Origin: Byssothecium circinans
Taxonomy: Eukaryota > Ascomycota > Dothideomycetes > Pleosporales > Massarinaceae
NCBI GenBank assembly: GCA_010015675.1
Contig: ML977055.1
Coordinates: forward strand, 29,901-93,900
Direction of reading: 5' to 3'
Length of the DNA stretch: 64,000 nt
Below the pieces are notes generated by a model. The model had not been told where the DNA came from and made no database searches. It saw nothing but the letters and a program-made list of their open reading frames with translations. The position numbers and the translations under genes were made by a program. Shown in pieces: positions 59,288-64,000 of this stretch. Numbering within the stretch: position 1 is the first letter of the stretch; every line of letters begins with the position of its first letter.

Positions 59288-59470
59288 AGGACAGCTGTCC
59301 TCTCCCATCAGAGTATCTGGGGCCTCAGATAAGTTAGGACCGCTGTCCTCTTGCGTCAGAGGCGCCAGGACAGTGGTCCTAGAGTATTGAGCGTCCTAGC
59401 TGTCGTCTGGTCCTAGATAACCTGTCCTGGAGACCAGCGTGTCCCAGGACAAATGGGCTGGGACAGGCTC
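59288..59470. repeat. Cluster of GGACAG/CTGTCC inverted motifs
   Basis: A perfect 14-bp palindrome AGGACAGCTGTCCT lies at 59288-59301, and within the next 170 bp GTCCT or AGGAC recurs about ten times in both directions (GACCGCTGTCCTC, CCAGGACAGTGGTCCT, CCTGTCCTGG, CCCAGGACA). The cluster could form hairpins. No coding sequence is present. Confidence 0.6.
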
Positions 59471-60467
59471 CGGTGTGGGACCACTTGGCCAGACCAGGGA
59501 TCATCTGGGGCCCGCAGCTCTGCCGAGGAGTGTATCGAGGAATCTCTATCTATAACTTATATCTAGAACCTTGGCAATCTTCAGGGGCCCGATTCTCGGC
59601 TCCTGAACAACCTCCTCATCAAGAGTTGATCTCTAGCTCGAACCTTACCATTACGGTACTGGTCTGAAAACCCCTTCCGAGCCTCACTGCTGAATGAAAG
59701 TCCGAGTGCCCGAGGCGCTTACGCTGCCTTGCTAGAGTTTCCTCTGAGATATCACGTGTTGACGCCGTTGTCCCTGCCAGTTTGAGGAGATGTGAAGCCG
59801 GCAAGTATATAGCTCTCCATTTCTCTTCTTTTCCTTTCTGTAGCTTAGTGTCTTCAATGCAAAGTGCCATTTTGACATCAACCATGTCAGGTTCGTGACA
59901 TGCTGCGCTCATTCTACATCACGCTCGTCCGCAGGTCAAGTCTTCGCGCTACGATATCATCTTTCTGTAAAGTCATCTGCTTCCTTCTGAGGCGCTTTGT
60001 TACCCTGACGATGGCCGAAGAGTCTGAGGCGTCACGCTAGCCTGACAATGACGGAGGAGCATGAGAAGGCGATTGGTGGAAGTCTACCACATTCCCCTAT
60101 GTGACTACGCCTCCTGGACGTGCGTATTGGGGGCTCTGTACGTGCGCGTCGTGGTGGGCAACATGAAGGTCGTAGCGGGCAAGGTGAGTGGGCGCCGGGT
60201 AAGTATAAAAGGGGGCGCGTTGCAGGATCAGGGTGACGAAACAGAAGCAATGCGGGTAACAGAAAGAGCGAGGCAAGCATGCAGACACGCAGGCAGACAC
60301 GCAGTGGATAGGGCAAATGGTGGGAACGCGAGTCGACGTTCAGCAACGCGTCGTCCAGCTATGCGTCGTCCAGCTATGCGTCGTCCAGCGATGAGCAGGA
60401 GGCGGCAGTACCACTCAGAGCCAGAAAAGCACGGACAACGAAGGGGCCAGGAGGGCCTAAGAAGCGG
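59471..60467. other. Region with no supported gene
   Basis: The open frame at 59619-59912 (minus, 97 codons) has charged, protein-like composition but no motif and no neighbour in the same frame. A 15-bp tandem repeat lies at 60348-60394. Confidence 0.35.
60348..60394. repeat. 15-bp tandem repeat, three copies
   Basis: GCGTCGTCCAGCTAT is repeated three times with one change in the last copy. The unit is five codons long. Confidence 0.75.
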
Positions 60468-61442
60468 GTGACGATGGTCGCAACTGAAGCAGCAGAGACA
60501 TCGACAAAGAGGGAACAAAGACACCTGCAAAGCCTGCCTGACGACGACGCTTCGACGACGGCAGAATTCATCAGAGTCGGACACATGCTGCAGGCGTTCG
60601 CCGAAGGCAAACACACCCGCCTACGTATCATCCGCGGAGGCCGTCAATCCCTGGAGCGGTTCGCCAGACAGCACGCACGACCCGAAGACATAAGCTTCCC
60701 TGACGAATGGAAAGACAATGGTAAAGCGGCCAATAGGGTCCTCGAAAGATGGATGAGAACCCCGAACAACCCATTCATCAAATTCGACGAGGATGAGTCT
60801 ACGAAAGGCTTCGGCGCCTTCAGTACGCCTAGACCACGGGCCAGAGCACGAGTGGAGTCAGGACGGTCTAAGGAGCAAGTGGCGGCGGTGGTTGCTGAAG
60901 CGACGGAGAGAGCAAGACGGACCAAGAAGCAGCTAGCATTGGCAGCGGCAGGAGAAGCAGCGTTGGCAGCAGCAGCAGCAAAGGCGGCAGCGGCGGAGGC
61001 GGCAGCCAAAGCAGCGGCGGCGGCAGCAGCAATAGCAATAGCAGCAGAAGAAGGAGAAGACGGAGAGGAAGATGACGAAGGAGAAGGAAGAGGAAGGGAA
61101 GGAGGAGGGTCAGCACCGGGCAAGAAGGCAGAATGCTTCACGAGCTTCTACAGAGTGGTCTGTGCGATTGCGCCCGAGGACGGTGAGGGGGGAACAGAGG
61201 GAGGGGCAGGCAGAGCTGCACGGTGCGAATCGAACGCTGGCACAGAGAGCACAGGCTACAGGAGTTACGGTGATGTGGCAGAGCTGGACGAACCATGGGG
61301 TGAGGAGCTGTGTCGGACGGACGAAAGGGGAATTACAGGGCGAGCATCAGACGCAGGCACAGACGATACAGATTACAGAAGCTACTGTGATGGGGCGGAG
61401 CTGGACGAACTCTGCCGGTCAGACGCGGTCAATAAGACGTAA
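60468..61442 (+). CDS. Hypothetical Ala/Glu-rich protein
   Basis: A 324-codon open frame starts MTMVATEAAETS. Residues 30-110 have a globular character (EFIRVGHMLQAFAEGKHTRL, LERFARQHARPEDISFPDEW, NRVLERWMRTPNNPFIKFDE). Residues of about 150-200 are an alanine-rich helix of GCA/GCG codons, followed by an acidic Gly/Glu stretch. In the C-terminal third YRSYGDVAELDE and YRSYCDGAELDE are near-identical, marking an internal duplication of about 120 bp. No family is recognised. It lies tail-to-tail with the Helitron remnant and could belong to that element. Confidence 0.45.
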   Translation: MTMVATEAAETSTKREQRHLQSLPDDDASTTAEFIRVGHMLQAFAEGKHTRLRIIRGGRQSLERFARQHARPEDISFPDEWKDNGKAANRVLERWMRTPNNPFIKFDEDESTKGFGAFSTPRPRARARVESGRSKEQVAAVVAEATERARRTKKQLALAAAGEAALAAAAAKAAAAEAAAKAAAAAAAIAIAAEEGEDGEEDDEGEGRGREGGGSAPGKKAECFTSFYRVVCAIAPEDGEGGTEGGAGRAARCESNAGTESTGYRSYGDVAELDEPWGEELCRTDERGITGRASDAGTDDTDYRSYCDGAELDELCRSDAVNKT

Positions 61443-61535
61443 TAAGCGGAGGAGAGCGGTGCAGGTAGATTAGGCGAAATTATTCCTTACATTACATACA
61501 TTCTAATACTACACAGGCCACAGCGGCACGGGTAC

Positions 61536-63010
61536 TTAGCGGAAGACTTCAGAGAATACGACGTTCTTGATGCGGCCTTTCTCTTGCGCGGCGGGCGCGT
61601 CTGGAACGCAGAGACGAATGCCAGCTGGGCTAGTTACCCTGCTGAGGGCGACATACAGCTGGCCGTGGGAGAAGACTTCGGGATCCAGGTTTCGCAACAG
61701 AATAATGACGGCACCTACCTTAAGGTTCAGCCTGTGGGGTGGCATGTCGGCAGAGATCAGGGCATTCAGGATCTTAACGGGATGGGGCTCAAACTCAGGA
61801 GGCTGGGGGTCGACAGAAAGGGGGGAGTGCAGTTGGGAGGGCACAGCGTCGAGGATGTGGACAGATGCCTCGTGCTGGAGGCGTGCTCTGAACTGACTGG
61901 GATGAGGGCGGCGACCTCACTTACCGCAGGCTTATTGTACCTGCGGGGGTCTGTCGAGGCGGCCTCAACGATGCCAAGCCGCAAGACGACCGACCGATCA
62001 TTCCTCAGGCGCTGCGCATTGCTCATCAGCGCTCTGGCGTACGGATGGGTTCTGTGAAGAATGGATTGGGTCTTACGAGTGACGTCAGGGTCGAGGTCCT
62101 GAAAAGCATGGGTGCGACGCTTGAGCTGCTCCTCCTCGCCATCAAAGATATACAGCTGTGCGAACGCCGGGAGGGTTCCCTCTTCGGCATTCAGAGCACC
62201 AACCGTGTGATACATGGCGCCGTGAGCCTTGAACGGGTACGAGCCACCGGTCTGGGCTGCCAGCCTCTGGTAGACATCCGCAAGCAGCGAGACGAAAGAG
62301 AAGGCGTTGTTGTAGTGGCGAATCCGGCGGCGGAACTCCTTGGACTCACGAGCGCGCCTTGCTCGCCTCGCCTCCGGAGGCTCGTCGCTGTCGCCGTCCT
62401 CATCGGCTTCCTCGTCCTCGTCGTCGCCGGCGTCGTATTCATGGGAGGGATTAAGTAGCCGCCATAGCCCTTTCGGATGCTCAGCGGTGCTGAGCGGCAC
62501 GACGATGGAGCTTTGCGCGCAGCAACTGAGCCGGGGGTTCCTCAGCGAGCTGCCCGAGATTCTTTCCTCTTTCCAGTGGAGTGCGTCGCAGTGCGCGCAG
62601 GGAACGTCCGCGCAGGGAACGTCCGCCCGGCCAAGGATATGGCGATAGTCGAGGTTCGGGTCCAGTGGTTCCTTCGCGATGCCCTGTCCTGGTCTCACCT
62701 TCTCTATACGGTCGTGGACCCTTCTGTGATAGAAGGGTCCATCATCGTCGTCATCTTCCTCGTCGCCGCCATCTTCATCACGCTACGGCTCCTCCGGCGA
62801 ACCGCCGATGTCTTCCAGCTCATCCAGCTCCTCCAGCACATCGCCGATGTTGTTCAGCTCCGCATTGAGCACAGAAGTATCTTCCCCCCCTCGGACTGCT
62901 GCTGGAGCAGGAGCGGAAACAGGAGCAGAAGTGGGAGCAGCAGGCGGGCGGCGCCTCCTCGGAGAAGTCTGCTGCAGATCCTCTTCCTCCCTCCTCTCCC
63001 TTGAGCGCAC
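61536..63010 (-). pseudogene. Helitron with large internal deletion (Helitron-like N domain joined to PIF1 helicase C-terminus)
   Basis: Helitrons are rolling-circle transposons encoding one long Rep-helicase protein. On the minus strand the first part (about 63010-61870) has a polar acidic start, then CAHCDALHWKEERI, a CC pair, FRRRIRHYNNAFSFVSLLAD, GAMYHTVGALNAEEGTLPAF and AQLYIFDGEE, the order of the Helitron-like N-terminal domain. An in-frame TAG lies near 62780. At about 61850 the frame changes and the sequence jumps to the end of a PIF1 helicase: MPPHRLNLKVGAVIILLRNL, GQLYVALSRVTSPAGIRL and NVVFSEVFR, with a stop at 61536. The Rep HUH motifs and the Walker A/B part of the helicase are missing, some thousand residues. 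This is a non-autonomous derivative. Base composition is GC-rich and not RIP-like. Confidence 0.8.
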
Positions 63011-63224
63011 GCGGTGCTGGGTGTGCGGAGTCGCCCCACCCCGCTATAGGTTCGTGGCGGAGGAAGGGGGAGGGTCTGGGGAGTCGGGCGAGGGTGCGGC
63101 GGTCTGTTTATAGGGCTCTCGTATCATCTGGCGAAGACGGGTGACCTAGATAGGTAAGCAAAAGGTATCAAGCAGCGAGAATAGATGGGGCTAAGGCAAC
63201 TACCATTTCCCGAGCTTGCACATG

Positions 63225-63287
63225 GCTTTGCTGAGCATCAAGCAGGCTTCGCTGAGCATCAAGTTAGCTCCGCTGAGCGTCATGCAG
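63225..63287. repeat. 21-bp tandem repeat, three copies
   Basis: GGCTTTGCTGAGCATCAAGCA and two diverged copies follow each other. The unit is seven codons long. Confidence 0.65.
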
Positions 63288-63948
63288 CTGCATTTCCACA
63301 TCGAGAACCAACCTTTCCACCTCCACGCCTCTATCTCGCGCAGTGGCAGCAACGGCGGCGGCGGCGGTGCCATCGTCATCGCCGTCGTCGTCGTCGTCGT
63401 CAGCGTCGCCGAAAACCTGACCTACTGTTCCGTTTTTGCAGGAGGGGCCAGCGGCGTCGTGAAGCTCGTCACGACCAGCAGCGGCGGAAACAGCGGCCCA
63501 CTGCCCGCGGATGAGCTGGTTCATGCGAGCGCTTCGTTTTCCACAAGGCGGCATCGCTCAACGGCTCGCGGAGGCGATTAGAATCGAAGTGGGTCACAGG
63601 GTACATAGGGAGGGTTTGAGGCCATGTAAATTGAGGAGGTTTCCACCCGTCGCGGAGGGCAACGGGGAGGCGGCGGGCCGAGAGGGGGCAAGCAAAAGGC
63701 GGTTCTCATCTCGACGCAAAACGTATCTCGTTGCCAGCGCGGGCAGTCGGGATCGTGAAAAGAAGGGGGAGGGTAGAAGGGGGTGCAAGCCACAACTCTA
63801 CGAATGGGATTTCAGAAATTCAGAGTCGCGGGTGCAGGAGGTCAAATTTGAAGGGAAGTCACGTGGTGGCGCCAAGAGTTGGGCTTATTTAAATCATGTA
63901 ATAAGCTACTCGGCCCCTACCGGTCGATATCGATTTTTCTCCGAAAAA

Positions 63949-63967
63949 GGCCGTGCTCCGCACGGCC
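63949..63967. repeat. Perfect 8-bp-stem hairpin GGCCGTGC-TCC-GCACGGCC
   Basis: An eight-base stem with a three-base loop, GC-rich and preceded by an A-run (GAAAAA). It is followed by CCCTACAA and then the 10-bp direct repeat GCTCAATGGG at 63974-63983 and 63991-64000. It resembles the sub-terminal hairpin of rolling-circle elements, or a factor-independent terminator-like fold; no CTRR end follows. Confidence 0.6.
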
Positions 63968-64000
63968 CTACAAGCTCAATGGGCCAACATGCTCAATGGG

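Larger units (their letters stand above)
63011..64000. other. Right-end region, probable Helitron 5' flank
   Basis: GC-rich sequence with simple GCC/GTC runs (63355-63412), the 21-bp tandem repeat, and terminal hairpin and direct repeats. Open frames here are of low complexity and lack motifs. It lies upstream of the Helitron coding remnant and may be its 5' untranslated part. Confidence 0.4.

Noticed and set aside
60644..61141. Ala/Ser/Leu-rich minus-strand open frames
   Set aside because: They are shadows of the Ala-rich codon run in the plus-strand ORF at 60468-61442.

Overview
The window is nuclear DNA of a filamentous ascomycete (Pezizomycotina). Genes carry short introns of about 45-130 bp with GT-AG ends and CTAAC/CTAAG branch points. 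Housekeeping families have fungal forms, and a 26-kb AT-rich block carries the C-to-T/G-to-A signature of repeat-induced point mutation (RIP).

Left part (1-12.3 kb) is ordinary chromosome. It holds a mitochondrial branched-chain keto-acid dehydrogenase E1-beta gene, a multi-pass membrane protein, an intact six-exon MFS sugar transporter, and two decayed genes: a rhodopsin/SAT4-like membrane protein and an allantoate-permease-type MFS transporter.

Middle part (12.3-24.8 kb) is accessory in character: tandem repeats, several lineage-restricted hypothetical genes (one intact four-exon gene of 624 codons), a stub Zn(II)2Cys6 protein, a small Cys-rich zinc protein, and a large patatin-like phospholipase gene with a RING-like zinc module that is damaged by a frameshift and a lost splice acceptor.

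The AT-rich block (about 24.8-50.8 kb) has no intact gene. It contains a complete but RIP-inactivated Ty3/Gypsy LTR retrotransposon (27617-35094, two 460-bp LTRs, 5-bp target duplication TCCTA, coding on the minus strand). It also contains a striking 9-kb palindrome: two arms of about 4.06 kb (38850-42906 and 43801-47857) in perfect register around a 0.9-kb spacer, each carrying the ruin of an ankyrin-repeat gene.

Right part (50.8-59 kb) holds a truncated DUF3723-type gene, a near-complete second DUF3723 gene with two Gln-to-stop changes and a long RLEQE-repeat coiled coil, a divergently transcribed pseudokinase, and an intact ferric reductase. DUF3723, patatin-like (PLP) and ferric-reductase (FRE) genes together are the hallmark cargo of Starship giant transposons of Pezizomycotina. 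I therefore infer that about 12.5-59 kb is the cargo (or relic) of a Starship, although no tyrosine-recombinase 'captain' (DUF3435) could be recognised here. The last 5 kb (59-64 kb) has short palindromes, an alanine-rich ORF and a Helitron with a large internal deletion (N-terminal Helitron domain joined to the PIF1 helicase C-terminus).

Exon boundaries were worked out by eye from splice signals and frame continuity; family names come from recognised motifs, not database searches.
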